64,000 nt of DNA from Sphaerospermopsis sp. SIO1G1 (lineage in GTDB: Bacteria > Cyanobacteriota > Cyanobacteriia > Cyanobacteriales > Nostocaceae), in contig JAAHFX010000002.1 of the NCBI GenBank assembly GCA_010672785.1, positions 62,001 through 126,000 of the forward strand, given 5' to 3'. The notes under the pieces are model-generated. The model did not search any database, was not told the origin of the DNA, and saw only the letters and a program-made list of their open reading frames with translations. Both the position numbers and the translations under genes were made by a program. This document shows positions 8,513 to 18,257 of the stretch, in pieces (the stretch's first letter is position 1; each line of letters opens with the position of its first letter).

Positions 8513-9080
8513 TAGTGATAAATTGTTGATCCTTAACAATTGATCCATCTGGAATATCCAATTCTACAGTCGGGCCACGGTCTAAAACTTCAATATCCCA
8601 TCTTCCACGTCTAGCAGATTCAAATACAACATAACGTCCATCAGCACTTATATCAGGATTTCTAATCCAACTAGGATAAGCAGGAGTGATAACTTGTGAT
8701 TTTTGCAGAGCGCGATCATAAAGAGCTATCACTTGTCTACCTTGATCACTTGTTAAATAACAAATATAACGACCTGTGTAACTAAGACTAGGGCTTTCAG
8801 CGATCGTTTCACGTCGGTTTAAACCCGGAGTTGGAATAAAACTCTCAGTTTCCAAATCATACAACAATAATTGCTGATTACCATTTCGATTGGAAACGAA
8901 AGCTAAGAAGCGCCCATTTCCACTTAATGCAGGTTGTTCCTCAGTATAACGGCTGTTGAGAGAGGAAACACCAATAGGAATATCAGCAGAATTACAAGAT
9001 ATCAACAAACTAGCAAAACTAAAAACCAGGCTCCAACGTACAGGTTTTTGGAGCCACAACAAAGAGGTAAATTTTCTCAC
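8505..9080 (-). CDS. Small TolB-like (PD40 beta-propeller) lipoprotein, paralogue
   Basis: 191 residues, starting at a GTG (9080). It has a lipobox LLISC after a hydrophobic signal segment, then three PD40 blades (QPALSGNGRFLAFVSNRNG, SPSLSYTGRYICYLTSDQG, NPDISADGRYVVFESARRG). It is clearly homologous to the downstream gene, with which it overlaps by 8 nt. The pair therefore looks like an old tandem duplication kept as one operon. ycf66 lies 35 bp upstream on the same strand. Location should be the outer membrane or the periplasmic face of a membrane; function is unknown. Confidence 0.8.
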   Translation of the reverse strand: MRKFTSLLWLQKPVRWSLVFSFASLLISCNSADIPIGVSSLNSRYTEEQPALSGNGRFLAFVSNRNGNQQLLLYDLETESFIPTPGLNRRETIAESPSLSYTGRYICYLTSDQGRQVIALYDRALQKSQVITPAYPSWIRNPDISADGRYVVFESARRGRWDIEVLDRGPTVELDIPDGSIVKDQQFITND

Positions 9081-9115
9081 ATCAACTGTTAATTAACCCT
9101 TAATAACCCATACCC

Positions 9116-10024
9116 TTAAACATCATCAAAGTCATTGGGATTGTTAGTATCCTCATCAGAGGATTCAACAGGATTATACGGTACGTAATCAGTAAGAATA
9201 GCGTCATCATCTTCCCTGTTGCGGCGAGAACTGGCCTGAGAAGAAGGACGACGTTTTCTGCGTTTGGGAACGCTCTCATCCTGACTGCTGTTTGAAATAG
9301 AAGATCTGCTATTACGACGACTTGGTTTTCTGGTGTCTTCTTGTGGGAAATCCCAATCATTCACTTCACTACCTACCTCACCCCAAGTTTCTGCTTCCCA
9401 ATTTTCACTAGAGCGACTAGCACGACTGGAAGAGGGGCGGCGCTTTTTTCTGACTGGATCTGGATCGGATTTGTCTCTACTAGAACGACGTTCTGAACGG
9501 CGAGGTGGTTGATCTTCATAGTAACTATCGCGAGGACGATCTTCCCGACTACCGCGAATTCGAGGACGAGGAGGAATGTCTTCATCGTCTTCATAGTAAG
9601 GTAGAGGTTCTAAATCTGCATCTATCTCAGATTCATAGTTGCGTCTTTCAGAGTAGGAATATTTTCTGCTGACTTCCCGTTCATCATCAAAAAAGGGAGT
9701 ATTACGTTTTGCTTGTTGAGTAGCAATACTTCGCAGACGAATACTTTCTACTGCAAAAAATACTGTAGAACCTACCAACAACAATTGACCAAATTGTAAG
9801 ATCGGATCAAGTCGCCATCCTTGGAAGATGAGAATAAATCCACATAGTAAGCCAACTGCCGCAAAAAAGATATCCTGATCCCTTGATAGTTCTGGACGTA
9901 CAGTGCGAAGAAAATACAAAGCTGCCCCAGCCACAGCCAGAAAAATCCCTAATATACTAGCTGGGTTTGCTCCCCAATTGACTTGAGCTAAAATACTGGC
10001 TGAGTTCAGCCCAAAATTCATCAT
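9116..10024 (-). CDS. ycf66: Ycf66 family protein
   Basis: 302 residues. The N-terminal ~100 residues match the Ycf66 domain (VNWGANPASILGIFLAVAGA, FQGWRLDPILQFGQ) with three hydrophobic segments. The remainder is a disordered tail rich in Arg, Ser, Asp and Glu. Ycf66 occurs in cyanobacteria and some plastids and is a membrane protein without an agreed function. Neighbours are psbX upstream on the same strand and the propeller lipoproteins downstream. Initiation could be at 10024 or the adjacent ATG at 10021. Confidence 0.9.
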   Translation of the reverse strand: MMNFGLNSASILAQVNWGANPASILGIFLAVAGAALYFLRTVRPELSRDQDIFFAAVGLLCGFILIFQGWRLDPILQFGQLLLVGSTVFFAVESIRLRSIATQQAKRNTPFFDDEREVSRKYSYSERRNYESEIDADLEPLPYYEDDEDIPPRPRIRGSREDRPRDSYYEDQPPRRSERRSSRDKSDPDPVRKKRRPSSSRASRSSENWEAETWGEVGSEVNDWDFPQEDTRKPSRRNSRSSISNSSQDESVPKRRKRRPSSQASSRRNREDDDAILTDYVPYNPVESSDEDTNNPNDFDDV

Positions 10025-10133
10025 TGTTTTTTCCCTATATTAAATCTATGTTAGCCAGTCACAATTAAAATTACTTTTTTAACTATTGACTATATACTTA
10101 AGCCCCAAAATATCTGATCAAGAAGCTCTGATG

Positions 10134-10190
10134 TCAGTTGTCAGTTACCAGTTATCAGTTACCAGTTACCAGTTATCAGTTGTCAGTTTG
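10134..10190. repeat. Heptameric tandem repeat (CAGTTAY type)
   Basis: About eight copies of a degenerate 7-bp unit alternating CAGTTAC, CAGTTAT and CAGTTGT. It belongs to the same family as the large array at 60257-60440 and the inverted array at 44941-45027. Confidence 0.85.
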
Positions 10191-10336
10191 TTGACTATTT
10201 ACTGTGGGAGTAAATTTGGGATTAGTGGGTTACAAAATTTAACCCACCAGTATTCACTCTCAAGCATTTGTAAGCTAGTCACTGACAACTGACTACTGAT
10301 AGCTATCACAGATAACTATTAAGCATCACCAATGCT

Positions 10337-10456
10337 TTAGTTACGTTGAATTTTATCTTTTTGACTGATGAAAATTAAACCTACAGTAGCTGGAATAACC
10401 ACAATTGCAGTACCCAAACCTAAACTCCAAAGAAAATTTGCTAAAGAGGGTGTCAT
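10337..10456 (-). CDS. psbX: Photosystem II protein PsbX
   Basis: A 39-residue ORF, below most gene-finder limits. Its translation begins MTPSLANFLWSLGLG and ends SQKDKIQRN, essentially the canonical PsbX sequence. PsbX is a single-helix subunit near cytochrome b559 that affects quinone exchange in photosystem II. One transmembrane helix covers about residues 8-30, with a short charged stromal/cytoplasmic tail. It lies 312 bp upstream of ycf66 on the same strand and diverges from yggT. Both start and stop are unambiguous. Confidence 0.96.
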   Translation of the reverse strand: MTPSLANFLWSLGLGTAIVVIPATVGLIFISQKDKIQRN

Positions 10457-10666
10457 AGTTCTCAACCTTTTTTTACTTAATTCATTTTAATTTTAATGGT
10501 GTAACGGTGACTTGAGAAGCCATGAAAAGTTTTCAGTTACTATTTTCTGCGGCCAGAAATTGACCTCATTTAGTTAAGATAAGAGGGAGAAGGCTTTACA
10601 AAGCTTAAAACTTGCTGACCAAGCATTCTCCGTTGTTAATTTTTGCACAGATTGTAGATTGAAGCC

Positions 10667-10960
10667 ATGACTGGTGTTAACCTTACTTCCTGGACTCTTG
10701 GCCCCTTATTAGGGGTGATGATTTTTTTGTTTATTTTCCGTATTATTCTCACTTGGTATCCCCAAGCAAACCTGAATCGTTTACCTTTTAATTTGATTGC
10801 TTGGCCAACTGAACCATTTTTAGTGGTTTTACGAAAGATAGTCCCTCCTATTGGTGGAGTGGATATTACTCCTATTATTTGGGTTGGTATTTTCAGCTTA
10901 ATCAGAGAAATTTTACTAGGTCAACAAGGATTATTGACCATGATGGCGCGTGTTAGCTAG
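10667..10960 (+). CDS. YggT/Ycf19 family membrane protein
   Basis: 97 residues with two hydrophobic helices flanking the family signature ILTWYPQANLNRLPFNLIAW and PTEPFLVVLRKIVPPIGGVD. YggT/Ycf19 proteins are small integral membrane proteins. Homologues in plants and cyanobacteria have been linked to thylakoid/nucleoid organisation and to cytochrome b6 haem attachment (CCB3), so an assembly role is plausible but not shown here. It diverges from psbX with a 210-bp spacer. The ATG at 10667 follows directly on GCC, with no strong ribosome-binding site. Confidence 0.9.
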   Translation: MTGVNLTSWTLGPLLGVMIFLFIFRIILTWYPQANLNRLPFNLIAWPTEPFLVVLRKIVPPIGGVDITPIIWVGIFSLIREILLGQQGLLTMMARVS

Positions 10961-10963
10961 ACA

Positions 10964-11172
10964 ATGGGTAATGGGTAACAGGTGACGGGTAATTAATGTT
11001 GCTTAATCACCTTTAGTAATTCGTAATTCGTAATTCGTAATTCGTAATGCCTCTTTCAGAGGAGCTTCGCTTACGTAATGCCTCTTTCAGAGGAGCTTCG
11101 CTTACGTAATTCGTAATTACTACCCAATCACCAATCACCAATCACCAATCACCAATCACCAATCACCAATCA
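10964..11172. repeat. Composite repeat block with three heptamer types and paired hairpins
   Basis: In order: GGGTAAT-type units; ATTCGTA units (about 11017-11050); two 31-bp copies of a CCTCTTTCAGAGG hairpin followed by AGCTTCGCTTACG; then about seven units of ATCACCA (11125-11170). The last array runs into the accC stop codon region. All simple arrays have a period of seven. Confidence 0.88.
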
Positions 11173-12516
11173 CTGCAATTTCATATCTTGGATAAAACTG
11201 GTGTAAACATTACCCTGTAAAAACTGGTTGTTTTCCATAATTTTTTGGTGAAATCCTATGGTTGTGGGTAGTCCAGTAATTGCACATTCTCTTAATGCTC
11301 GCTTCATCCGATTAATAGCTGTGGATCTGTCTGGGCCCCAAACAATCAACTTGCCAATCAGGGAATCATAATAAGGAGGAATTTGATAATCTGTATAAAC
11401 ATGAGAGTCTATTCTCACACCAGGCCCTCCTGGTGGTAAGTAACCACTAATTTTGCCAGGAGAAGGACGAAAATCATGGTCTGGATCTTCGGCGTTAATG
11501 CGACATTCAATGGCATGACCTCGTAATTCTACTTGGTCTTGATTGATTTTAAGTTTTTTACCTTGAGCAATACTAATTTGTTCTACTAATAAATCAACAC
11601 CTGTAACCATTTCTGTAACTGGATGTTCAACTTGGATTCTGGTGTTCATTTCCATGAAGTAGAATTGACCATGTTTATCTAGGAGAAATTCAATTGTTCC
11701 TGCACCAGTGTAGTTGATGAATTGGGCTGCTCTGACTGCTGCTTTGCCCATTTTTTCCCTCAGTTCTGGATCTAATGCTGGACTTGGTGCTTCCTCTAAT
11801 AACTTTTGGTTACGCCGCTGAATTGAACAGTCTCTTTCTCCCAGATGAATAACGTTACCATAGCTGTCTGCCAAAATCTGAAATTCTATATGACGGGGAC
11901 GTTCAATAAATTTCTCTATGTAAACCCCAGCATTACCAAAGGCTGCTCCAGCTTCTCCTTGGGCTGCATGGAATAATTTGGTAAATTCATCTTCTGACTT
12001 GACAAGACGCATACCTCTTCCACCCCCGCCAGCAGTGGCTTTAATCATCACGGGGTAGCCTATTTCTTTGGCGATCGCTAAACCTTCTGCTTCTGTTTCT
12101 ACTAAGCCCTCACTACCGGGAACTGTGGGAACTCCCGCTTTTTGCATGGTTTCTTTGGCAGTTGATTTATCTCCCATCAAACGAATTGCTTCTGGTGTTG
12201 GGCCAATGAAAGCAATTTTATGATCTGCACAAATTTCTGCAAATCTGGCGTTTTCTGATAAAAAACCATAACCTGGATGTATTGCTGTAGCTCCACGTGT
12301 TAAGGCAGCGGCAATAATGTTAGGAATATTCAAATAACTTTTACTACTGGCTGATTCACCAATACACACTGCTTCATCAGCCAATTGGACGTGTAAGGCA
12401 TTTCGATCTACGGTGGAGTGTATAGCAACTGTAGCAATTCCCATTTCTTCACAAGCGCGGAGAACGCGAAGAGCTATTTCTCCCCGATTAGCAATTAAAA
12501 TTTTGTCAAACTTCAT
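11170..12516 (-). CDS. accC: Biotin carboxylase subunit of acetyl-CoA carboxylase
   Basis: 448 residues, standard length. It carboxylates biotin on AccB with ATP and bicarbonate, the first step in making malonyl-CoA for fatty acids. Visible features: the N-terminal [20 protein letters not shown], the ATP-grasp glycine loop [32 protein letters not shown], the catalytic region [18 protein letters not shown], and the C-terminal biotin carboxylase domain. It starts at an ATG (12516). The heptamer array abuts its 3' end. accB is not adjacent. Confidence 0.97.
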   Translation of the reverse strand: MKFDKILIANRGEIALRVLRACEEMGIATVAIHSTVDRNALHVQLADEAVCIGESASSKSYLNIPNIIAAALTRGATAIHPGYGFLSENARFAEICADHKIAFIGPTPEAIRLMGDKSTAKETMQKAGVPTVPGSEGLVETEAEGLAIAKEIGYPVMIKATAGGGGRGMRLVKSEDEFTKLFHAAQGEAGAAFGNAGVYIEKFIERPRHIEFQILADSYGNVIHLGERDCSIQRRNQKLLEEAPSPALDPELREKMGKAAVRAAQFINYTGAGTIEFLLDKHGQFYFMEMNTRIQVEHPVTEMVTGVDLLVEQISIAQGKKLKINQDQVELRGHAIECRINAEDPDHDFRPSPGKISGYLPPGGPGVRIDSHVYTDYQIPPYYDSLIGKLIVWGPDRSTAINRMKRALRECAITGLPTTIGFHQKIMENNQFLQGNVYTSFIQDMKLQ

Positions 12517-12846
12517 TTTCTAGTTTTGATATTAGTACCAGTAGATTGACATTTTCTCCCATTCTGTTGAAATAAGGCTGTCTCATTACTGTAAATTCTC
12601 ATCATTTTGTCATGAGTCAGGGAACAAGGAACAGAGGAACAGAGGTTTAAAAAGTATTGTTGTAGAGATAAACAACAGGGAATAGGTAATAGAGAACAGT
12701 TTCAAGATTTGGATCAGAGTGATTTTCCCTTTACCGCACACCCTAATTCTTGATCTATATACCTTCTTCTCTATTTTTGGGGAAAATTTGGAAAAATGTT
12801 TTCTATTTTTGATTTTTTATGATATTATTATAGTCTGAACGACCGT
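12517..12846. other. Gene-free spacer between accC and tRNA-Leu
   Basis: 330 bp without an ORF of note. It contains degenerate heptamer-type runs of GGGAACA/GGAACAG (about 12615-12700) and otherwise AT-rich sequence that must contain the accC and tRNA promoters. Confidence 0.5.
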
Positions 12847-12927
12847 GCGGATATGGCGGAATTGGTATACGCGCACGCTTGAGGTGCGTGTGGCTTTGCC
12901 TTGCGAGTTCGAGTCTCGCTATCCGCA
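12847..12927 (+). tRNA. tRNA-Leu (anticodon GAG)
   Basis: An 81-nt cloverleaf. Acceptor arm GCGGATA pairs with TATCCGC and the discriminator is A. Anticodon stem CACGC/GCGTG encloses loop TTGAGGT with anticodon GAG. There is a long class II variable arm, and the T arm is GCGAGTTCGAGTCTCGC. CCA is not encoded. Confidence 0.95.
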
Positions 12928-13303
12928 TTAACATTTTTGTTAGTGTGTGTAGTATCTACAAAAACTAAATGAAGATACTTAGATGATGAATTGTAGGTCA
13001 AGTAGTAGTTTGACCTACATTTTTTATTTAGGGCTTGCTGAATAAATCTGAAAACAAGATGAGGTAAAGATTCTAGCCTTTTTTCTGGTCAAAAAGTGCA
13101 AGCTTTTTCCAAGGAAGAGTTGAAAAACTGTGCATTTAGACTCTAACCTTTCAAGAACTTTTGGGATAACAGACATCCAAAACTCTTCCCTGTTCCCTGA
13201 TCCTTCCTGTTCCTTGTTCCCTCTCCTAAATATGAAATTTATTTTGCACGACTACTTAAAAGCTTGCATTTTAAAAATTGTAATCGGAAAAATCTCTTGT
13301 GAT
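12928..13303. other. Gene-free spacer between tRNA-Leu and the glmU 3' end
   Basis: It contains the tRNA terminator, a GGGCTTGCTGAATAAAT motif at about 13031 that recurs at 16474, and TTCCCTG-type heptamer fragments near 13187-13225. A 77-codon plus-strand frame (13130-13363) runs into glmU antisense and has no protein-like features. Confidence 0.5.
12992..13026 (+). terminator. Rho-independent terminator after tRNA-Leu
   Basis: Perfect 10-bp arms TGTAGGTCAA (12992-13001) and TTGACCTACA (13010-13019) enclose an 8-nt loop and are followed by a T-run at 13020-13025. Confidence 0.85.
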
Positions 13304-14656
13304 TTAATCAGTTTTCTGCTTCCATTCTGGTTTAATTACTTGCCGACTTCTCGCAATAACTAAAGCATTACTTTCTACATCTTCTGTAACTGTTGAACCT
13401 GCGGCAATATAAACATTATTACCAATATTTATAGGTGCAACTAAAACACTATTAGCTCCAGTTTTAGTGCGATCGCCGATTATGGTTTTATGTTTTTTCA
13501 CTCCATCATAATTAGCGGTAATTGTTCCTGCACCTACATTTATTTGAGTTCCCGCAGTTGTATCACCTAAATAAGAAAGATGTGCAACGTTACTGCGATC
13601 GCCTAACTGACTATTTTTTAACTCTACAAAATTACCAATTCGACAGTTTTCACCTACTTCTGCATGGCCACGTAAATGTGCATATGGTCCTATTCTTGTT
13701 CCTGTGGCCACAAAACTATCTGTAATTACAGAATATTTCACAGTCACATTTGCCTCTAGTTGACTATTTTCTATTAAACTTCCTGGGCCAATACGACTAC
13801 CAGATTTAATTAATGTTTTACCGCGTAGATGGGTTTGTGGTTCAATAATTACATCTGGTTCTATTTCTACAGTTTCATCAATGGTAATACTTGCAGGATC
13901 GTTTAATGTTACTCCAGCTAACAACCATTTTTCCTTAATTCTTGCTTGCAGAATATCATTAGCTGTTGCCAATTGTAATCTATCATTAATTCCCAAAATT
14001 TCTTGATTATCTTCTACATCTACTGCCATTACTTTTCCTACTTGGGTAACAGCATCAGTGAGATAATATTCTTGTTGAGCATTATCATTGTTTAAATGAG
14101 GTAAAAATTTAGCTAATTCAGACCAGCGGAAACAGTAAATACCAGCGTTAACACGATTATTTTTTCGCTGCTGGGGAGTACAATCTTTATCTTCTACCAT
14201 TTGTTGTACAATTCCCTGATGGTCACAAAAAACTCTACCATAACCTTTAGGTTGGGCTAAATTTGCTGTTAAGATAGTACAAGAATTTTGATTGTTTTTG
14301 TGGGTGTTTAAAAGATTATTTAAAGTTTCCGTTCTCAATAAAGGTACATCACCATTGAGAATTAATAAATCTCCATCATATCCTTGTAAATGGGGAAGTA
14401 ATTGTTGAATAGCATGACCTGTTCCTAATTGTTGAGTTTGTTCTACAAATTCTATTTCTGAAATATGATTTAAAGAGTTTTTTACTTCTTCCGATTTATA
14501 GCCAACAATGATGATTTTACGCGTAGGTGAAAATGGTTCAGTGCTTTGAATCACACGTTCCACCAAAGTTTTTCCCCCTAAAGAATGTAACACTTTGGGG
14601 AGATTCGATTTCATTCTTGTACCTTTTCCAGCGGCGAGAATTGCGACAACGACCAT
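13304..14656 (-). CDS. glmU: Bifunctional GlmU (glucosamine-1-P acetyltransferase / GlcNAc-1-P uridylyltransferase)
   Basis: 450 residues. It makes UDP-GlcNAc for peptidoglycan and outer-membrane glycans. The N-terminal uridylyltransferase carries [19 protein letters not shown] and the NGDVPLL metal site. The C-terminal left-handed beta-helix acetyltransferase shows hexapeptide repeats and [29 protein letters not shown] and [17 protein letters not shown]. Length and both domains are complete, with an ATG start at 14656. The next gene upstream on the same strand is an MnmC-like methyltransferase, 71 bp away. Confidence 0.97.
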   Translation of the reverse strand: MVVVAILAAGKGTRMKSNLPKVLHSLGGKTLVERVIQSTEPFSPTRKIIIVGYKSEEVKNSLNHISEIEFVEQTQQLGTGHAIQQLLPHLQGYDGDLLILNGDVPLLRTETLNNLLNTHKNNQNSCTILTANLAQPKGYGRVFCDHQGIVQQMVEDKDCTPQQRKNNRVNAGIYCFRWSELAKFLPHLNNDNAQQEYYLTDAVTQVGKVMAVDVEDNQEILGINDRLQLATANDILQARIKEKWLLAGVTLNDPASITIDETVEIEPDVIIEPQTHLRGKTLIKSGSRIGPGSLIENSQLEANVTVKYSVITDSFVATGTRIGPYAHLRGHAEVGENCRIGNFVELKNSQLGDRSNVAHLSYLGDTTAGTQINVGAGTITANYDGVKKHKTIIGDRTKTGANSVLVAPINIGNNVYIAAGSTVTEDVESNALVIARSRQVIKPEWKQKTD

Positions 14657-14727
14657 AATTAAGTATTAGTAAATTTACAAATTGAATGTATTTAGTATTT
14701 TTCACATTCAGTTTCAAATCATATCAG

Positions 14728-15612
14728 TTAATTCCATCTTTTTCTCCATTGAGAAGTAGGTTCTAAAGTAGATTTTTGTTGTTCTTGTTGCCGTCGTTCG
14801 ATGATTATTTCAGCAGAATCACTTAGTTGAGGATCACGATAGGGAATAGCAGCACGAGTATTTAAATGTTCTATTTCCGCTGGAGAAAGGGGATAGTTAT
14901 CTGTAATTTCTTGCTCTATATATCTCGAATGTGCAGCTATTGTACCAGGAGTACGTCTACCGACTGGTGTGGTAGAACCTATAACTAAACCAGCAGTTAA
15001 AAGCGCAGTTCTTACAGCAGCAGCACAGGAATATGTTGCTAATAATCCACTTTGAGATAAACATAAAACTACATTGTGGATAAATTCTATAGTCCATAAT
15101 TGTGGACATTGGGGAGGAGAAAAAGGATCAAGAAAAATCGCATCAGCTAAAAAACCAGATTGTCTGATTTTCTGGATAGTTGTTCTACCATCACCTATTA
15201 ATAATTTAGCTTGTACACAATCATCATGATAGTAATTATTGAATGCCAAAGCTGCTAAAATTTGTATATATCTATCACCCCAATCATTAAATATATTCTG
15301 ATTAATAGCTGCTTGAGGGACTTCTGAATTTATTTCTAAACCGATAACTTCCACTACACAATCTGGATTTTCTTGCCAAATTACTGCTAAAGCTGCTGCT
15401 GTGTTGTATCCTAGACCATAACAAATATCCAAAATTCTCACTCTACCTGTTTTAGCTAAGGCTTGAACTTGGGTAGGTTGGGCAAATTTTTGATAACTTT
15501 CCTGTTTTGCTCCATAGTTACTATGAAATGCTTCATTAAATTTTTGAGAAAAAAAAGTAAAAGAACCATCCTGGGTGGGATGGATAATTAAGTTATCCTG
15601 TTCTGATATCAT
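14728..15612 (-). CDS. MnmC-type tRNA U34 methyltransferase (methyltransferase domain only)
   Basis: 294 residues matching the SAM-dependent half of MnmC. It would methylate nm5U34 to mnm5U34 in the wobble position of tRNAs. Motifs: LDICYGLGYNTAAALA (SAM-binding loop), EVIGLEINSEVP (acidic ribose contact), and DAIFLDPFSPPQCPQLWT (the family DPFSP motif). The C-terminal FAD-dependent oxidase of E. coli MnmC is absent, as in many cyanobacteria. It diverges from a rhodanese gene, which is interesting because wobble uridine modification also uses sulfur relay, but a link is only inference. Confidence 0.88.
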   Translation of the reverse strand: MISEQDNLIIHPTQDGSFTFFSQKFNEAFHSNYGAKQESYQKFAQPTQVQALAKTGRVRILDICYGLGYNTAAALAVIWQENPDCVVEVIGLEINSEVPQAAINQNIFNDWGDRYIQILAALAFNNYYHDDCVQAKLLIGDGRTTIQKIRQSGFLADAIFLDPFSPPQCPQLWTIEFIHNVVLCLSQSGLLATYSCAAAVRTALLTAGLVIGSTTPVGRRTPGTIAAHSRYIEQEITDNYPLSPAEIEHLNTRAAIPYRDPQLSDSAEIIIERRQQEQQKSTLEPTSQWRKRWN

Positions 15613-15655
15613 ATTTATTATTCACTTAGTTGTTTGTTTATAGTCAAATTAAATC

Positions 15656-16471
15656 ATGAATCATCAATGTTCTGTTACTTACCAATGGTTATCTGAAAAT
15701 CTCCATAATTCCCAAGTTGTGATTATTGATTGTCGCTTTTCATTAGCTGAACCACAATTAGGATTTAATCAGTATAAAACCAGTCATATCCCCGGTGCTT
15801 ATTATTTAGACTTAAATCAGGATTTATCCAGTCCAGTAACTGAACATGGAGGAAGACATCCTTTACCTAATATTGATAATTTTGCCGCTAAGTTAACAAA
15901 CATGGGAGTTGAATTCCAAAAAACTTTAGTAGTTATTTATGATGATTCACGGTTTGCTTTTGCATCCCGGTTATGGTGGTTATTGCGTTATTTAGGACAT
16001 GATCAGGTAGTTGTTTTAGATGGTGGTTTCACAGGTTGGCAAAATTCTGGTTATCCTGTGGACAACATTATTCCTGAATCAAAAGTAGGCAATTTTTCTC
16101 CGCAATTAAAACCTGAAAAAGTTGTAGATTATAATTATGTCAAAACATATAAAGATAGTCCTAACGTAGTTTTAATTGACTCTAGAGATGGCGATCGCTA
16201 TCGTGGAGAAAGAGAACCAATTGATAAAATTGCTGGTCATATCCCAGGTGCTGTAAACTATCCCTGGAAAGAGGTGAGCGACTCTTCTGGTTTCTTACTT
16301 CCCCAGTCTGCTCAATTACAAAGATGGGAGAAAATAGCAGCAGATCCAGAAATTATTGTTTATTGTGGTTCAGGTGTTACAGCTTGTGTGAATTTACTTT
16401 CTTTAGAAATAGCGGGAATTTCTCAAGGAAAATTATATGCTGGTAGTTGGAGTGATTGGATTAGTTATTAA
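15656..16471 (+). CDS. Two-domain rhodanese-type sulfurtransferase
   Basis: 271 residues with tandem rhodanese domains (SseA/TST class). The N-terminal domain has VVIIDCRF and SHIPGAYYLDL but no catalytic cysteine loop. The C-terminal domain carries the active loop YCGSGVTAC with catalytic Cys237. CGSGVT resembles 3-mercaptopyruvate sulfurtransferases rather than the CRKGVT of thiosulfate rhodaneses, so 3-mercaptopyruvate is the likelier donor. It transfers sulfane sulfur to thiols or cyanide, in the cytoplasm. The gene starts 43 bp from the divergent MnmC-like gene. Confidence 0.9.
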   Translation: MNHQCSVTYQWLSENLHNSQVVIIDCRFSLAEPQLGFNQYKTSHIPGAYYLDLNQDLSSPVTEHGGRHPLPNIDNFAAKLTNMGVEFQKTLVVIYDDSRFAFASRLWWLLRYLGHDQVVVLDGGFTGWQNSGYPVDNIIPESKVGNFSPQLKPEKVVDYNYVKTYKDSPNVVLIDSRDGDRYRGEREPIDKIAGHIPGAVNYPWKEVSDSSGFLLPQSAQLQRWEKIAADPEIIVYCGSGVTACVNLLSLEIAGISQGKLYAGSWSDWISY

Positions 16472-16472
16472 T

Positions 16473-16570
16473 TAGGGTTTGCTGAATAAATATAGGACTG
16501 CTATTTGATTTTTGAACAGAACTAAATATATACGTAAATTCTTCCCTATTCCCTATTCCCTGTTCCCTAC
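16473..16570 (+). repeat. Interspersed repeat (GGGTTTGCTGAATAA + ATTTGATTTTTGAACAG type)
   Basis: ATAGGACTGCTATTTGATTT (16492-16511), then GAACAGAACTAAATATATA, then CCCTATT heptamers. The same order appears at 57769-57850. It occupies nearly the whole gap between the rhodanese and barrel genes. Confidence 0.75.
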
Positions 16571-16576
16571 TACTGA

Positions 16577-17989
16577 TTAAAATCTACCCAACTCAAAACC
16601 ATAATTAACACTAAAAAACCAACCAGAAAAATCAGTATTTGGAGTAGTAGAACCACCCAATCTAAAACCACTTTGCATATAAATATTACTAGTTTTAGAA
16701 GTACGATAATTTATATGTCCATAGATTCGGTGGGATTGATCTTCCCGATCCCGATTAGTAAAATCTGAGAAAGTAAATCGGTAGTTTAATCCTACTTTTA
16801 GAGGTTTTTGGATAGCATAATTTAATGATAATCGTAAAGAATTAATTATTTTGCTTCTCCTTTCTGGTTCAGAAAAATTAGTACGGAATCTATAAAAACT
16901 ATTCAGTGATAACTTATTGGTTAAATTGTCTCTTCTTCCCACAGATAAACTAATAGAATTTTCATCTAAAAAGCGATCGCCAGCAGAGAAAAAATCACCA
17001 TTCCTAGCATAAAATAACTTTTGATTACTGAAATTTAATTCCGTATACATTTGTCTAGAAATTTGTTGATAAATTCCGGCCCTAAACCTTAACCGATTGT
17101 AATCAAACTGTGATTGATCAACATAACGAATTACCGAACCATTAATAGAACCATTTAAGTATGTACTAGAAGTAATGGGAAAATATGCTGATGCGAGTGT
17201 TAAACCAGTATAAAATAAACCATCTGTGATTTTATCGTCATTACTAGAAAAAATATTATCCGTATGGAAATAACCAGCATAACCTCTTAAATAACCAATT
17301 GGTTTAAACGGTTTTTTGGGTTTTTGATTTGAGGGAATTGGTAGTTCTTCTTCTGGCCTTGGCCTCACCCTTAACCTTAACTCCTGTTCTTCGTTAGAAT
17401 CTAAAGCAGGGTTTTGCTTTTTTTCCTCCACCTGCTCTTGGGTTAGTTTTTTTTGATCATCAATACTTTCTTTAACCTCTGTTGTTTCACCCAGCAAATA
17501 TATTGCTGATTGGGAAAACATGGGACGAATTTCACCATGTTCAATTTTAAAATTAGCCGAATGAGTAAGTGCTTGAGTTTTATAAACTGGTTTTACTTCT
17601 GCTTCGGTTTTCTGAGCTAAAAGTTGCAACTGATCAAGTGGCTTTAAATCTATTAATTCTGGTTGGACATTCTTTGTAGCATCTTCTACTTGAAAACTAG
17701 ATATATTTTTATTTATTTCTATACTATTTATTCGTTTATCTGCTTGAGTATTTTGTAAGTGAATATCTGATTGAGTATTTTGGGTTGTTGATTCTAGCAA
17801 ATGTGAATGGTTTAAGTACATGAAATTCAAACCCTCATCTTCTTGAGAAATTATATTATCTGGTGTACTAGCACAAGAAGGTTTAATCCACCCATAAAAG
17901 CACTGGCCAGCACTGAAAAATAGCAAAATTAAAGTTAGCCCAAAATCTTGTCCTGTCTTGGACTGTATGTTTAATAATTTGAATAGCAT
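16577..17989 (-). CDS. Predicted outer-membrane beta-barrel protein, function unknown
   Basis: 470 residues. The first ~40 form an export signal with a long N-region and hydrophobic core LTLILLFFSAG. Residues ~40-230 are polar and probably disordered. From about residue 230 (GYLRGYAGYFHTDNIFSS) to the end there are alternating amphipathic strands with aromatic girdles and Arg/Asn turns, finishing in GFELGRF with the terminal Phe typical of barrels recognised by BamA. I do not recognise a named family. It diverges from a secreted FecR-domain repeat protein with a 268-bp shared promoter region, so co-function (export or anchoring of that protein) is a reasonable inference. Confidence 0.72.
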   Translation of the reverse strand: MLFKLLNIQSKTGQDFGLTLILLFFSAGQCFYGWIKPSCASTPDNIISQEDEGLNFMYLNHSHLLESTTQNTQSDIHLQNTQADKRINSIEINKNISSFQVEDATKNVQPELIDLKPLDQLQLLAQKTEAEVKPVYKTQALTHSANFKIEHGEIRPMFSQSAIYLLGETTEVKESIDDQKKLTQEQVEEKKQNPALDSNEEQELRLRVRPRPEEELPIPSNQKPKKPFKPIGYLRGYAGYFHTDNIFSSNDDKITDGLFYTGLTLASAYFPITSSTYLNGSINGSVIRYVDQSQFDYNRLRFRAGIYQQISRQMYTELNFSNQKLFYARNGDFFSAGDRFLDENSISLSVGRRDNLTNKLSLNSFYRFRTNFSEPERRSKIINSLRLSLNYAIQKPLKVGLNYRFTFSDFTNRDREDQSHRIYGHINYRTSKTSNIYMQSGFRLGGSTTPNTDFSGWFFSVNYGFELGRF

Positions 17990-18257
17990 TTAGGAAAATT
18001 GGAAAGTTAGATATTGGTGGTCAAAACTTTTTTAATCAATTTAATTTTATACAAGATTTATACTAAATATGTGTTAATTATACAGAATTAACCAAAAATC
18101 AGTAGGTCTAACTATACATTAAATAGGTCAGTGAGACTACCATAATTATAGGTAAACCATAAATAACATATGCTACTGTATTACAGAAAAATTAACTAAA
18201 TTAATTATTACAACCATATTGACATATTAAAAATTGCATTTCAGGAATTAATTATCA

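Noticed and set aside
10086..10292. 68-codon frame translating SYQLSVTSYQLS
   Set aside because: It is translated heptamer repeat DNA.
13130..13363. 77-codon frame upstream of the glmU 3' end
   Set aside because: It overlaps glmU antisense and TTCCCTG repeats; no protein-like features.
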